NCBI GenBank assembly: GCA_024336345.1
Contig: JANFOG010000020.1
Coordinates: 62,001-126,000, forward strand
Source: Mariannaea sp. PMI_226
Taxonomy: Eukaryota; Ascomycota; Sordariomycetes; Hypocreales; Nectriaceae
Length of the DNA: 64,000 nt
Reading direction: 5' to 3'
This document shows, piece after piece, positions 32,942 to 44,914 of the stretch. The first letter of the stretch is position 1; each line of letters begins with the position of its first letter. A model generated the notes under the pieces. The model was not told the origin of the DNA, did no database searches, and saw only the letters and a list, made by a program, of their open reading frames with translations. The position numbers and the translations under genes were made by a program.

Positions 32942-34279
32942 ATGCTCCTCTCTCTTCCTCCCGAGCTTGTTCGGAAGATCACCCAGTCCTGCCCGTTAAG
33001 GACGCAAGCATCGCTCGTTTGTGTTTGCAAACGACTATATGAAACGTGCAACCCCATCATGTACATGTGTGACGTCCAGGACTACGGCTCATCGTCCGTT
33101 TTTCACGCTATCGCCCGATGCCCCGACGAATCTGTGGCCATCCGCACCCTCGAAGCCGCTGCTGAAGGCGGCGCGAACTTTGAACAGTGCCGGGATTTCC
33201 ACGGACTACAGTCTTTTCTTCTGGAACCCAGCCAGCTCGCGGTCCACTCGCCTCTTTGTTTGGCGGCGAGTGGTGGCCGAAGTCGCATCGTGGGTTTTCT
33301 CCTCGGCCGCGGCGTATCTCCAGACGGCCCCGGTGGTGTGGTCACGACGCCTCTATTCCAAGCTATTGCTAATAGGCAGGACATCACGGGGGCATGGCTA
33401 GCAAGTCGCGGTGCAACACTGATACGACCAGGATCGCCTTGGAATGCGCTTCATGCAGCAATCGCGAACAGTCTTCCCGTCCTTACAACGTATCTTGCGA
33501 GATGTACAAATCTAAATATTAATACAAAGACGGTTGATGGAATAACTAGTGTTGTGCTAGCGCTTCGTTCTGGGCAATCGTGGATGGTGCCCCACGTCAT
33601 TAGCCTTGGTGCCGACGTCCGAGAGCCAGCCTGGGAATTCTGCCGAAGCAAAAACTGGTCTGAACTTATTGCGCTTTTGAATGCAGGGGCTGTTGACTTC
33701 ATAAGGAGGCTGGAAACAAATGGGTGCTTAGATCTTATAGTTTTCATCGCGACTCAAAAAGTCCCAACACTGTATCAGGACATGAAAATAACCGCCATCG
33801 ATAGGATAGTCACACTTCAGCATCAGCTGGAGCGGGAAGGGCAAGGAGAACAGCCCCAACCGAAAGGGTTCTTGCCAGTGCTAGAAGGTCTACTGCACCG
33901 CATGTTGTCAGTAAGCCGGGCAGATTTGCCAGTGGCATCTGTGTTGCTACGTCATGGTGTGCGTATTCGCCCTGGCATCTACGTTGAGTTGCTGGAGGTA
34001 TTGCATGAAATGGACATTAGCAGTCGTGCCAGACAGCAGCGCATTGTCCGCCAGCACCGCAAATTATTGAAGAGCTTTGACTTCGTGCTCTCATATTGCA
34101 TGGCCATTCCTCGGGAGCAAAGAGATGCAGCGATGGATTACTTCCTTCACAAAGTGCCGGCACAAATTGTGGAGCTAGTTCAGCAGATGAAGAGTCAAAA
34201 CCTATCATTGACGGCGTATGGCCTGCAAAAACTGCAAAACAGGCATTCTGCCTGTGGGGAACAGGGCACGTGCAGATGA
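32942..34279 (+). CDS. F-box protein with ankyrin-like repeats, 445 aa
   Basis: Single exon. Residues 1-40 (LLSLPPELVRKITQSCPLRT, then ASLVCVCKRLYETCNPIMY) match an F-box, which docks substrates on SCF ubiquitin ligases through Skp1. Residues ~60-235 contain ankyrin-like helical repeats: SPLCLAASGGRSRIVGFLLG, TPLFQAIANRQDITGAWLAS and NALHAAIANSLPVLTTYLAR. The C-terminal half is helical without a recognised motif. Many filamentous fungi have large families with this F-box/ankyrin plan. A cytosolic ubiquitin-ligase adaptor is the likely role; the target is unknown. Confidence 0.8.
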   Translation: MLLSLPPELVRKITQSCPLRTQASLVCVCKRLYETCNPIMYMCDVQDYGSSSVFHAIARCPDESVAIRTLEAAAEGGANFEQCRDFHGLQSFLLEPSQLAVHSPLCLAASGGRSRIVGFLLGRGVSPDGPGGVVTTPLFQAIANRQDITGAWLASRGATLIRPGSPWNALHAAIANSLPVLTTYLARCTNLNINTKTVDGITSVVLALRSGQSWMVPHVISLGADVREPAWEFCRSKNWSELIALLNAGAVDFIRRLETNGCLDLIVFIATQKVPTLYQDMKITAIDRIVTLQHQLEREGQGEQPQPKGFLPVLEGLLHRMLSVSRADLPVASVLLRHGVRIRPGIYVELLEVLHEMDISSRARQQRIVRQHRKLLKSFDFVLSYCMAIPREQRDAAMDYFLHKVPAQIVELVQQMKSQNLSLTAYGLQKLQNRHSACGEQGTCR

Positions 34280-34599
34280 CTACATACGTAATAGATATTT
34301 AATAAAAATACAAGGCTAAATGGGGGTTAAAAGTATATACGTGCTGTAGTATCGTATGGCGGTTAAAGGTATATGCATCCTATACCGTCTTTTTGGCTCA
34401 ACCGATCGGAAGACTACAACGGGCCTTGATAAGTGCGAGAAATAGTAAATTTCAGCTAAGCTATGCGTTAGAACAGCCCTCCCAAGTGTATCAAAATCCA
34501 GGTAGTACGATTAAAACTACAAATACTGTAGGGTCCGCTTTCTAGTTATAATGTCTGTTCCAAACGAAGGACGACTTTGCACAATGTCGCTGCCACACC

Positions 34600-34850
34600 G
34601 TAGTAATACGAAAATCTGCTATATATTGACGAAGCATGTACACTTATCAGCTACGTCCACAACTAGATAAAATGCTCTAGCTCTGAAAACTTTTAGATTG
34701 AAGCGGCATTTCGTTTCGGTCTCGTCTTTATTAGGTCCATCTAGTATGTGAGGGGTAAAAAAGATGCGCTAATCTGTACAGTTGTCATGAACCCAGAATA
34801 GTAATCACACATTCTCTGCCAGGTTTAGTTATATCTTTAGTTCCTGAGTC
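34600..34850. repeat. Composite of two dispersed repeats (partners at 3829 and 27914)
   Basis: 34600-34742 matches 3829-3965 (AATCTGCTATATATT, GTTTCGGTCTC). 34783-34850 carries TGTCATGAACC and CAGGTTTAGTTA, matching the tandem repeats at 27914-28375. Both copies are diverged. Confidence 0.5.
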
Positions 34851-34859
34851 TAAACCAGA

Positions 34860-35175
34860 ATTGCAAAACCTTTCCAGCTCGGGCAGCTGGTTTATTTGGG
34901 GCTGAGCTAGGGTCTGCCTCAAGTACAAAACGTCCCACCAAGGGCCAAAAGTACTCTTTACTAAATTATAAGGTCTAGAAACGATATGATAATCGATGAT
35001 GGAAGGATCCGTACGTACAATAGCAATGGCAAATCAAGTGCCCATCGTTGGAGAAATTTTTATTTCGAGCACAGAATCGTGAACGCCAAACATGGCTTGA
35101 ACCACGCGGTAATTGACTGTGATCAAAAATTGGGCCAGGGGGAGGCGGCCTACTGTGCACAGACAGCTACAGATG
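34860..35175. other. No supported gene
   Basis: Short frames without motifs only. Confidence 0.35.
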
Positions 35176-35180
35176 TGCTT

Positions 35181-35250
35181 GTCCCCTCCAGCCCATATTG
35201 TGTCATATATTGCCCAAATTGTGCTGCATGTCCTCAAGCCCATACCATAC
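35181..35250 (+). repeat. AAGCCCATA-type dispersed repeat, copy 1
   Basis: ATATATTGCCCAAATTGT followed by CTGCAT(G/A)TCCTCAAGCCCA recurs almost unchanged at 41467-41540. A more diverged inverted copy lies at 46090-46230, at the 3' end of the LINE. Confidence 0.7.
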
Positions 35251-35254
35251 CCTG

Positions 35255-35750
35255 CCATGCTTTGGCCAAATTTTGCACTCCTCTCTTCAAGCCTTTTATA
35301 TGGCTGCCCTATGCTTGTGTCTCATTTTGTCGTCAGTCTTTTCTGCGGATTCCCGTGGTTTAGTTTAACGGTACACCCAGGGCCTAAAGTACGGGCCGCT
35401 TTTTACTCGGAAAATTATCCCAATCAAAGGGCCATTTTTAGACGCTTGTGCCTGTGTGGGACTGGGCACTAGATCAGCCACAGCAGCCACAGACAAACCA
35501 TGTCCAGCTGTGAAAGTTTAAACTAAAAGCGGCCCAGGACAGCGTCCAAAATAAGATAGGAAGATAGAAAATAACCGGTGGCCCTTTGCCATAGCTTCTA
35601 TAACATGGCTGAAGCCATAGGTATCTAGCCAAGCAAGAAGTTTGGTATCATTCATCCTATCAAGATAAAATTAGTTAGGCCTTCGTGTACGGCTCGTCAT
35701 GAACTGCATCTAACCTCCTGCTACATATACCTTCGTAGGGAAGTTGAACC
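35255..35750. other. No supported gene; leader of the F-box gene
   Basis: No gene seen. The last ~50 bases form the leader of the gene starting at 35757. Confidence 0.35.
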
Positions 35751-35756
35751 ATTACG

Positions 35757-37744
35757 ATGAGTGACATTCTTTCCACGTTGCCGGTCGAGCTCTTGTGGCT
35801 CATCGCTAACAAGGTTTTGTTAATTCATATTCATCCCCTGCCGCAAACCAAATCGTTAATATATCTAGCTGATCGACATTCAAGATCTCAAATCACTTAC
35901 CGAAGTATCAAGAAATGTACGTTCCGCTGTCCTGGCACTCTTCTGGCATGCGGTCAGGATCAGTCCACGGAGCGAGTTCCATCTGCACGAACTGCCTGTC
36001 CAGGGTCTGATGTATGCCCCGTTACGCTATACACGGCACTTGGGTTTCGAGTCCTCGTTTCACGACCACACCTTCGTCAGGTGTCCACATGCTTCTCTGG
36101 ACGATAACGAACATGAAGAGTTTACCTACCTTGCTCTGGCTGCGGACACTATCATGCGAAAGGATTCCATAAATTGCTTGCGAAGCTTCAGGTACTGCAG
36201 CATGCCATTCACAGTCGCACACGATGTAGAAGACTAACCTCGCAGTTGGAACATGGGAACCTGCGTACCACAGAGTATCCTCGGCTCCGAAGGAGCTATT
36301 CCGATGTGGCACTCATCGATTCAGTCCCTCAGTCTCACGACATCGCATGATTGTCCCGGCCATGATTGCACACGTTCCTACCTCCACAGAAGTGCCATAG
36401 ACCTTGGTACACTGCGCGAGCTGCGTTCGTTTTCTTGGAAGGCCCCACGAGGAGAAGACCTGGATACTCTATCCCTGGCTATCCGCAACAACAACCGGCA
36501 TATGCGCAATCTCGAGCTGGATTTTGTGGACTGGGGAGGTCTGCAGAGGAGCGTTCGTAGGAGTCGTATTATTGACATGTCCCATGATGAGGCGACGCGT
36601 TATGGCTACTGCGTGTTCTCGAGTAAGATCCTTCGCCTGTATTCAGCGCCTAGTGCGCCTTGGTTTGATCAACTACAGGTCCTCTCTCTGTCTGGCATTC
36701 CAGTAGGGGCGGATCTGGCAGCTGCAATTGATTTTAGGAAGATGAGGTCTCTGACACTACGGAAGTGCTTTGGATGGCACCTTCTCCTGGAGGGAATCGT
36801 ACAAAGGAAGGCGACGACCAGCTTAAAAACTCTCGAGGTTCAAGATCGCCCTCACGAGTCCTCAGTCTTAACAAGGCAGCAGGTACTTGCTCGGTTTCTT
36901 GATAGCTTCAGGGGACTTGAGCGATTATTTCTCAGTCTCGTGGGACCGCCGCGCTCGAGGGAGATGGACCTATGGGCCCATGTCGTGGGCCATCGAAAGA
37001 CATTGCGAAGATACGTTCACCATGAGAGAATCTTTACAGGAATCGATGGCCCGTCATGGCCCTGCGAGCTTGATTGTTCACGGGCCGGATTATCCGAGCG
37101 GAAAATCGTCCAGATTAGAAACGATCCGACCTCGAGCTCGCTCAACGGCCTGTCCCCGGAATGTTTAGGCTTAGCCTGTACCCCTGAGCACGTGGTAAGA
37201 AGGGTTATGTTGGCGCCGGAGTAGTCGCAGGCATCCCACCAAGGTTCACCAAGATCTCCTCACTAATGCCGCGTTGCAGAAACCAATCGTGTTGCCATTC
37301 ATCGCAATACCATGCCTCAAAATGCTGCATATTCGACAGTCTGCTCAAGACGTAAGGTACAGATCATGGTGGGGATGGGAGCGTATTGCCGAGCCTGTCG
37401 ATAGATATTTTCGGGGTACGGCACTCGATTTCACCTTGCAGTTCACGGATGATGTCCAATCAAAGCATCATTTACGCAGGCGATGGAAACACAGTAGGGA
37501 GATTCTCGATCTCGTCACTTGGGCGTTTGGTCCTCAGGGACTCTCGTCCTTGCAGTACGTGGTGTTTGGTGATTTTGCACACGGCGGTCGGGAGACGGAA
37601 AGCCAAATATGTTTTTGCAGAGGCGGGGAGATCGGAACTTTTGTGGAAATTGATCGCCACGATTCAAGATGGAAACATGTGGTGCGGGAGTATCGTGATA
37701 TTTTGGAGGCTTGCCCTTCGGAGACCCTCTTTTTAAATGCCTGA
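35757..37744 (+). CDS. F-box protein with LRR-like C-terminal region, 597 aa
   Basis: Four exons, 35757-35813, 35869-36191, 36246-37194 and 37280-37744, give a continuous frame. The intron phases are 0, 2 and 0; the last two introns have good branch sites (GACTAAC, CACTAATG), and the first has a weak GTTTTG donor. The F-box spans the first splice (LSTLPVELLWLIANK joined to LIDIQDLKSLTEVSRNVRS). Downstream are segments typical of large fungal F-box families: SFSWNMGTCVPQSILGSEG, LRELRSFSWKAPRG, QVLSLSGIPVGAD, MLHIRQSA and EILDLVTWAFGPQGLSSLQ, suggesting irregular leucine-rich repeats. A likely substrate adaptor of an SCF ubiquitin ligase. Complete with no broken exon. Confidence 0.85.
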
Positions 37745-37921
37745 GTTGCAAGGCCTACATCATACGTCCTAGATGAAACACAGGCCTCGGACAGGTCATC
37801 CAGGATCTTATTTGCGCTCATAGATTATGATTTTCAAGTCCAGTGAATGACAAGGATGATAAAACTCTAGATCTTCTAATTTATACCCAGCATCTGTCAA
37901 AAAAGACCCCAAGTACTAAAC

Positions 37922-38162
37922 TTACCATTTGTAGGTGGTACTGAGAGAACTTCTGCGACAGATCAAGCTCCTTGTTTTCTCGAAAAGTCCATCAGGTCCA
38001 CACCAACATTTGTCATCGCCAATTACAAACGTGATCCTGTGCACGCTCTTTGCGACAAAATCAACCCACGCTTCTAGTGTGTCGCCTACGAAATCCTACA
38101 AATCCGGCAGCCATTCGGGCCGCCCACTTTCACTCAATAACCGTGAACAAGGACGAAGCCAT
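37922..38162 (-). CDS. Possible small two-exon gene (low confidence)
   Basis: The minus-strand segment from about 38096 to 37922 reads well as protein (DFVGDTLEAWVDFVAKSVHR, FVIGDDKCWCGPDGLFEKTR) and ends in a stop. The frame opens just after a TTTGTAG acceptor. A start at 38162 (MASSLF) could be joined by a 46-base intron with a weak GTTATT donor, giving about 58 residues. It may instead be the tail of a larger or decayed gene. Confidence 0.3.
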
Positions 38163-38164
38163 TT

Positions 38165-39360
38165 GAGTTGTAGTTGCAATGTATAGTCAGCTACAGGTTA
38201 TGAAGGGTAATCATTAAAATGAAGGGAAAGAGAAAGGGAGAAGGCCCTAAGCTCAAAAGGCTGGAAGTATGACTTGATGAGTGAGTGAAGAGCAACCAAA
38301 GCTTGTAGTGTTGAACTCTTGTTGAGTAGCCTATTGAGTAAAATCGCACTGTATATTCGGTGCTATAGTGATTTCTTTGCCCTACTTCTGTTGTCAAATG
38401 TCTTACGTACAATAGGTCCACCTCTACCTGAGGCTTGTTTATCACATTCTTGTCAAGGCGCTTCTCCTCTTACAGCTCGAGAAGAGTAGAGGCAGATCGC
38501 AACGTTGATTTGACGCCCGAATTCTCTTCAGGGTATCTATTACATTATCTCGTAGCGCTGTTGAACGATACTAAAAACCTACACAGCTGGTCAGCTCAAT
38601 ATGGCACACGTAGTCCGTTATTTGGCTGTACTTCTCTTTGCGTGTTACGGTACAGTGATATATTGACCATAAACCCACACAGTATTGTCGGTTTTTAGTC
38701 CATTCGGATTAGAACTGATCTGCGCAAGATTGTAGAAAGTGAGTGAGCGGTTTAGCACCTCAATGTCGGCTTAACTTATCCTATTTATTGTATACCAAGC
38801 TAGTTATCTAGCCACGAGTCGACCCCTAGAGCCGTACTTAATGCAGAGGATAGCATGCTTTTGAGTTGAGGATTGTGACGGTCCAACCTTTCCGGCTGAC
38901 ATGTTTTAGTTTAGACTACCTTGGCCCATCCTGCTCGATCGAGCTAGAATTCCCAGTTAGAGAGAGTGGGTTACAAGGCGGAAGATGGGAAGCCTAGACA
39001 TGTGATGAGCTCATCAGAGAGGTCCGGAACTTGCTAAGATAGGCATTACGGGTGTTACTTGAGAGAACAGGGGAAGTGTTTCATGAGCAATCGACAATTA
39101 CTGTGACCTATATAGAAATTCCATAACATATAAATGGCCCTATCTCAGGGAGTTATCAAGAAGGACAAGCAGCCAGGCACGAAGTAAGAAGTGCAAAGTT
39201 CATAGCTATCTATAAATTCAAAACAATCAAACATTTTTCTTGTCAGTTTAGCCCAAAATCAAACCTATCATTTACGATTCTCGTGCCCTAATATCTTATA
39301 TGAACATCCTTTGTGTGACGTAAGACTTTAGACCGTGGTTGTCTCACGCGAAACGGCAGA
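38165..39360. other. Intergenic, no supported gene
   Basis: Short frames only. The 3' UTR of the gene at 39363-41107 lies at the right side. Confidence 0.35.
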
Positions 39361-39362
39361 AC

Positions 39363-41107
39363 TCAGAATACCCCAATCGCATGCGGGTTATACATCTTGT
39401 TCGTATGGGGATGATTATAGAACATATTCTGCCTCATCAATGCCAGCCGCTCATGCTCGTCGTGCAACATCTGCATCCGGTCATTAAGCGATTGCAAATC
39501 GGGAGGGTACCCAGTTGAAGCGTCCGGAGTTTGTTGTAGGGTGTTCGGTTGGGTCCGATGATTCTGAGCTTGTATAAATTGCCCGCGAGATGTCCCAGAT
39601 TGAGCAGTGTCTCTCATTGCTTCATTGGGAAAGATTTGAGCACCAGGGAATCCTTGCCTGTGCACCGACGTCTGATCCGCAATAGACGCGCGATGGGACA
39701 GGGAGGGGCTATCTCTACGTGCCGCTTGAAACTGAGGCGGCGTTGGTTGCGGACCCATCGATGCAGACCGGATGCCAGGGAGATCTGCATCAAATGGAGA
39801 TGGACTTCTTTCTACAGTAAACGTTTCGCCGGGGTTAGTGGCCTCAAAATACTTTCTCTCTTTGTGGCATGCAATTTTGTATAGGACATTGTCGCTCCAA
39901 CCATTCCTGTTGAGTACAAGTTCACCATTCTTATTACGCATATAATACTTCTCTCGATAGATGGTGTGCGACTTTTTCTCGTGTGATTCTTTGATGTTTG
40001 CACGCCACCAGGCACGTGATACTGCGGTAATCTCGTTGGACTCGGGGTTACTGGAGTCTTCTAGATGTTTCCATTGTACGATGACGTATAAATTTAAAAC
40101 AGCCGCAAAATTTTGCGATTTCGGATCTAGGAGGCTAAGATTTTGCTGTGGCGATAGGTCCGGAGCTTGTGGCCAAGCGACGCCAATGACCTTGCGAATG
40201 TTCTCCCTGTTATATATTTCAACTTTTTCATATCTGCCCTTATAAAATGTACCCGAATAGCCGAAATCTAGATTGTTTTCTTGCTTGAATGATGGATTCT
40301 TACAACTCTGGATACGAAATGATCCGACATCCAGGGTTCCGTATAGATTCACAAACAGCTTCTTCGATCCGATGACCCTCACCCATCCAATTGTTTGAAT
40401 GTCCGATGTGGATGGGCCGCAGACCTCGTCCATGTATTGAGACTCCTCGTCTTCAATGCTTGGCTGAATGCCCATTTTGGGAGGGGAGGGAGAGGTGCCA
40501 GTAACTGAAGGAGCGGTGCTGGGGACTGGGGAGCTGAAACGAGCTCTCTTCGGTCCTCCATCTCCATCGGAGGGTCGCTGGAAACTAAGAAAATTACCAA
40601 ATCCACCTCCAGAAAACATTGCCTCGTGTGACTGGGTATTTTTCCTCTTGGTCCCTTTTTGAGGCTGGTCCGTAACTGCAATACCACCTCCGGAAATCGA
40701 TTCACCGCTAGTAGGATCGACTTGCTGGAAAATGTTCTGCTGACCAGTAGTATTGTTGTTAGACTCTGAATTTGCCGGGAGGGCTTCCTGAGGTTGATTT
40801 ATTGGGATTTCTTGACCATTTTGATTATCTTGAGTTCCGTTCTCGTTGGTCTAGTACTTGGTTAGAACTGAGCCTAGTAACTGCGACTGGCAGGGTTCTT
40901 ACTAAACCCATATCTATGTCTCCATCCTGATTTCCCTGGTGAGGCTGGATTCCTGTCGTACTAGACTCGAGCTAGAATTTCTTAGGAACCGAATTCTGCC
41001 CATGCAACACGAGCACTTACCTCTTCAGTCTTGATGGCAGGCGGTGGACCGGAATTCGTCTCGCTGTCTACATGATCGTTGCGGGTATTTTCTGCTTGTG
41101 AGCTCAT
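39363..41107 (-). CDS. Unknown three-exon protein, 547 aa
   Basis: Exons are 41107-41021, 40971-40903 and 40850-39363, all phase 0, with GTAAGT and GTAAGA donors and TAG acceptors. The first ~190 residues are Gln/Asn/Gly/Ser-rich and look disordered, with a basic stretch (QKGTKRKN). Residues ~200-400 look like a folded domain: GWVRVIGSKKLFVNLYGTLD, FGYSGTFYKGRYEKVEIYNR, VIGVAWPQAPDLSP, AVLNLYVIVQWKHLED. The C-terminus is again Gln/Pro-rich with a helical LQSLNDRMQMLHDEHERLAL. I do not recognise the family. A nuclear role is possible from composition, but this is inference. Confidence 0.75.
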
Positions 41108-41109
41108 GA

Positions 41110-41460
41110 TTGAAAGATGTTGATTGTTGTTGGAATGCAGGAGCAAGCCCAAGTATGCTTGAGCCGTTCTTTATATATTTCAGTTCGGCCAAATTTGGTC
41201 TTTCCTATGGCGCTATCAGGCCCTGTATTAAAAGCGATTTTTGGACGCGAAGAGACGCTTATCCGACCATATTTGGATTGCCTTCTTTGGGAGTGTGACA
41301 TAAGGATTGCCCCGAAATTTAACGTCGATATCGTACGGTACACTCGTCCAAAAAGGAGCTAGCACTTCTGAAGAGAGCAAAACAATACAATACATATGTT
41401 ATCGCCCGGGCATTAGGGTCGAAAGGGCACTAATTACTGACCCATACATACGTTTTTCAG
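41110..41460. other. Upstream region of the 39363-41107 gene, no supported gene
   Basis: Likely contains the promoter of the minus-strand gene. No other element is recognised. Confidence 0.35.
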
Positions 41461-41466
41461 ATTGTG

Positions 41467-41540
41467 TCCTGATCTCCTCAAGCCCATATGCGTGATATAT
41501 TGCCCAAATTGTCTCTGCATATCCTCAAGCCCATACTGTA
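41467..41540 (+). repeat. AAGCCCATA-type dispersed repeat, copy 2
   Basis: Nearly identical to 35181-35250 over ATATATTGCCCAAATTGT and TCCTCAAGCCCATAC; flanking sequence also shows AGCCCATATG on the left. Confidence 0.7.
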
Positions 41541-41950
41541 CTGTATCTTGTCTCGCAGGATCCAAATTTTGTCATTTTCTTCCGAGGCCCATGCTAAATC
41601 TGCTCTTCGATTCCCTATTCGGTCTGTCTCTGTAGCATTCCCGTGGCTTACTTGTGTTGTTAGCAAACTAGCTTGAAGTCTATTCCTCAAGTGTTCAGTG
41701 TCCTATCTAAGGCGGCTGAAGCGGTGTCCGTTACTACTAGCACGGGGCGAAAGTCGAGGTATGTCCGGAATGTGGTAAATTTTTGGACTGGGGGCTGTGC
41801 ACCCAATACACACTCTTCGCGCTGCTACTACATAACAGCAACCAAAAGTGGCCGAGACCATGCAACCATGCACGGAAGGGAGTTTGTGGCACTAGCCACA
41901 TACGGGGCATCAGCCACTGGTCCATATTTGGAAATTCAAAGACTTAAAGC

Positions 41951-41978
41951 ACTGACGCTGAACCTGGTTTAGATTGTA
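41951..41978. mobile_element. Right-end fragment of the TA-flanked MITE
   Basis: CTGACGCTGAACCTGG followed by a worn TTGTA matches the right end of copies A-D. The rest is missing. It directly abuts the 5' end of the LINE. Confidence 0.5.
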
Positions 41979-41979
41979 G

Positions 41980-42117
41980 TATGGTCCGGTGCAAAAAGCC
42001 GAGGGCCACCATCACAGTGAGTGCCAGGCACAGATACCCAAGTGCGCTCTCTGCAGCGGTCCGCATGAGTCATTCAGTAGAAATTGCCTGAAACTTCACC
42101 CCAGGCGGCATGAGTAA
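41980..42117 (+). pseudogene. LINE ORF1 (gag-like) C-terminal remnant
   Basis: Open from 41980 to the stop at 42115-42117. It encodes HHHSEC and the zinc knuckle CALCSGPHESFSRNC (CX2CX3HX6C), the nucleic-acid-binding tail of LINE gag-like proteins. The stop overlaps the start of ORF2 in ATGAGTAA, the arrangement expected for termination-reinitiation. Confidence 0.8.
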
Positions 42118-44914
42118 GTCGTTGCAGGTGATTCAACTGAATGTGAGAAAGCAGGATACGGTACACGAGAGCCTCATGAATGACAAGCAACTTCAAGATT
42201 ACGCGGCAATAGCGATCCAAGAGCCCCAGGCACACCAAAAGGACGGCAAGTTACTAACGGTCCCTATGGGGCACCCCGGATGGGTTAAGATGGTCCCCAC
42301 GGTTCGGAGAGAGGGCCGGTGGCCGATCCGAAGCATGTTATGGATAAACAAGCATGTGGAGGCTGAGCAGATACCGATTGAGACAGCGGATATGACGGCA
42401 GCTATCTTGCGACTCCCTGAGCGGCTGGTTCTGGTTGTTTCGGTTTACGTGCCAGGAGGAGACACCCAAGCTTTACAAGGCACTTGCAACGCTTTGCGCC
42501 AGGTCATCGCAGACGTAAGAGGACAGGCCGGTAGACTGGTGGACGTGGTAGTTGTCGGAGATTTCAACCGACACGACCAGCTATGGGGAGGAGACGACAT
42601 ATCCTTGACGAGGAAAGGCGAAGCGGATCAGATTATCAATCTTATGAGTGAGTTTGATCTTATGAGTCTGCTCCCGAGAGGAACGAAGACGTGGAGTGAC
42701 GGAGATTTTGAGACAACAGTCGACCTAGTCCTCGCTTCCGCGGATCTAGCGTCTTCAACTGTCAAGTGTATGATACACGGTACAGAGCACGGATCCGATC
42801 ATCGTGCTATTGAGACGGAGTTCGTCGTCTCCGTCCCGGTGCCCCAAGCTCAAGAACGGCTCCTACTCAAGAACGCACCATGGAAGGAAATCAACATTCG
42901 AATTGCCGCAGCATTAGAGTCCACCCTGGAGGAAGGTACCGTACAGCAGAAGACTGACAGGCTTATGGCAGTAGTGCTAGAGGCGGTTCGCGCTCTGACA
43001 CCCAGAGCTAAGCCGTCACCCTATGCAAAACGCTGGTGGACCTCAGACCTCACGCAACTCCGGCAGATATACACACACTGGAGGAATCGCACCAGAGCAT
43101 TGAGGCGAGCAGGATGGGCATGTCAGGAGCTTGAGGAGACAGCCAGGGGAGCAGCAAAACAGTATCATGATGCTATCAGACAGCAGAAAAAGACGCACTG
43201 GAGCGAGTTCCTAGCAGATCACGACAACATATGGAAGGCGGCAAAGTATCTCAAGTCTGGAGATGATACAGCATTTGGCAAAGTACCCCAACTCACAAGG
43301 GCTGACGGCACCCGCACAACCAACAGCATTGAACAAGCCGAGGAGATGTTAGCCAACTTTTTCCCTCCACTGCCGGAACACATCGAAGAGGAAGGGGAGC
43401 GACCTCAGCGCGGAGCCGCCATTGTCATGCCAGACATTACCATGGAGGAGGTAGAGCGACAGCTCTTCTCGGCAAAGCCATGGAAAGCACCTGGCGAGGA
43501 CGGACTACCCGCCGTAGTCTGGAAAGAGATCTGGCCTTCTGTTAAGCACCGAGTCTTCTCGCTGTTTCGTGCATCACTAGAAGAAGGAATGCTGCCGAAT
43601 CAATGGAGATATGCTAAGATTGTTCCACTGAAGAAGCCAAATAAAGAAAACTACCTGACCGCAAAGGCGTGGAGGCCTATATCGCTCCTATCTACCCTAG
43701 GCAAAATACTAGAGGCAGTTGTCGCGGAACGGATCTCGCACGCTGTCGAGACACACGGATTGCTGCCAACAAACCACTTTGGAGTTCGCAAGCAGCGTTC
43801 CGCTGAGCAGGCCCTGATGCTGCTGCAAGAGCAGATCTACGCCGCCTGGCGGGGACGGCGGATCCTTAGTCTGGTGAGCTTTGACATTAAAGGAGCCTAT
43901 AACGGAGTGTGCAAGGAGAGACTTATCCAAAGACTGAGAGCAAGGGGCATACCAGAAGATCTGCTTCGCTGGATCGAAGCCTTCTGCTCGGATCGCACAG
44001 CGACTATTCAGGTTAATGGACAGATATCCAAGATGCAAAGTTTGCCGCAAGCTGGGCTGCCACAAGGCTCACCTCTATCTCCAATTCTATTCCTTTTCTT
44101 TAATGCAGACCTCGTACAGCAACGCATTGATTGCTACGGGGGAGCGATAGCATTTGTAGATGATTTCACGGCGTGGGTGACAGGTCCGACAGTAGAGAGC
44201 AACCGCGATGGAATTGATGAGATTATCAAAAAGGCGTTAGATTGGGAAAGGAGAAGTGGCGCGACCTTCGAAGCAGAGAAGACGGCGATTATACATTTCA
44301 CATGGAAAGCATACAAGTCTAATGCAGAACCTTTTGCAATCAGGGGACAGTTTGTTCGGCCGAAGACCCAGGTCAAGGTTCTCGGGGTGATTATGGATTC
44401 TGGCCTCAAATACAAAGAGCATATTGCGCGAGCAGCAACCAATGGCTTGAAAGCTGCGATGGAGCTGCAAAGGCTCAGGGGTCTTACCCCAAGAACAGCA
44501 AGACAGCTGTTTGCAGCAGCCACGGTGGTTCCAGTCGTGGATTATGCCTCAAACGTCTGGATGCACGCGTGCAAGTATAGAAGAGCCAGCCCCATCAATC
44601 GGGTTCAAAGGGTCGGAGCAAATACAATCGTGGGGACGTTCCTCACGGTGGCAACAAGCGTAGCAGAAGCAGAGGCGCATATCGCTAGCGCGCATGAACG
44701 GTTCTGGAGACGAGCAATCAAGATGTGGATTGATCTACACACCTTGCCAGCAACTAACCCACTCCGAAGCTCAACGTCTCGCATCCGAAAGTTCAGAAGA
44801 TACCATCGCTCGCCATTCTACGAGGTAGCAGTGGCACTCAATAAGTTTCCGATGGAAGAACTAGAAACGATCAACCCTTTCACATTGGCACCTTGGGTGG
44901 ATCGAGGACTATAG
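42110..44914 (+). CDS. LINE ORF2: AP endonuclease and reverse transcriptase, 934 aa
   Basis: The first ~240 residues are an endonuclease/exonuclease/phosphatase domain ([37 protein letters not shown]), which nicks target DNA. Residues ~440-780 are reverse transcriptase ([51 protein letters not shown], and the catalytic FVDDF). The frame then ends at 44914 (LAPWVDRGL) where the related copy at 51 kb continues toward RNase H, so a small indel has truncated the protein. The endonuclease and RT parts appear intact, with no stops and no sign of C-to-T repeat mutation. Confidence 0.92.
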   Translation: MSKSLQVIQLNVRKQDTVHESLMNDKQLQDYAAIAIQEPQAHQKDGKLLTVPMGHPGWVKMVPTVRREGRWPIRSMLWINKHVEAEQIPIETADMTAAILRLPERLVLVVSVYVPGGDTQALQGTCNALRQVIADVRGQAGRLVDVVVVGDFNRHDQLWGGDDISLTRKGEADQIINLMSEFDLMSLLPRGTKTWSDGDFETTVDLVLASADLASSTVKCMIHGTEHGSDHRAIETEFVVSVPVPQAQERLLLKNAPWKEINIRIAAALESTLEEGTVQQKTDRLMAVVLEAVRALTPRAKPSPYAKRWWTSDLTQLRQIYTHWRNRTRALRRAGWACQELEETARGAAKQYHDAIRQQKKTHWSEFLADHDNIWKAAKYLKSGDDTAFGKVPQLTRADGTRTTNSIEQAEEMLANFFPPLPEHIEEEGERPQRGAAIVMPDITMEEVERQLFSAKPWKAPGEDGLPAVVWKEIWPSVKHRVFSLFRASLEEGMLPNQWRYAKIVPLKKPNKENYLTAKAWRPISLLSTLGKILEAVVAERISHAVETHGLLPTNHFGVRKQRSAEQALMLLQEQIYAAWRGRRILSLVSFDIKGAYNGVCKERLIQRLRARGIPEDLLRWIEAFCSDRTATIQVNGQISKMQSLPQAGLPQGSPLSPILFLFFNADLVQQRIDCYGGAIAFVDDFTAWVTGPTVESNRDGIDEIIKKALDWERRSGATFEAEKTAIIHFTWKAYKSNAEPFAIRGQFVRPKTQVKVLGVIMDSGLKYKEHIARAATNGLKAAMELQRLRGLTPRTARQLFAAATVVPVVDYASNVWMHACKYRRASPINRVQRVGANTIVGTFLTVATSVAEAEAHIASAHERFWRRAIKMWIDLHTLPATNPLRSSTSRIRKFRRYHRSPFYEVAVALNKFPMEELETINPFTLAPWVDRGL

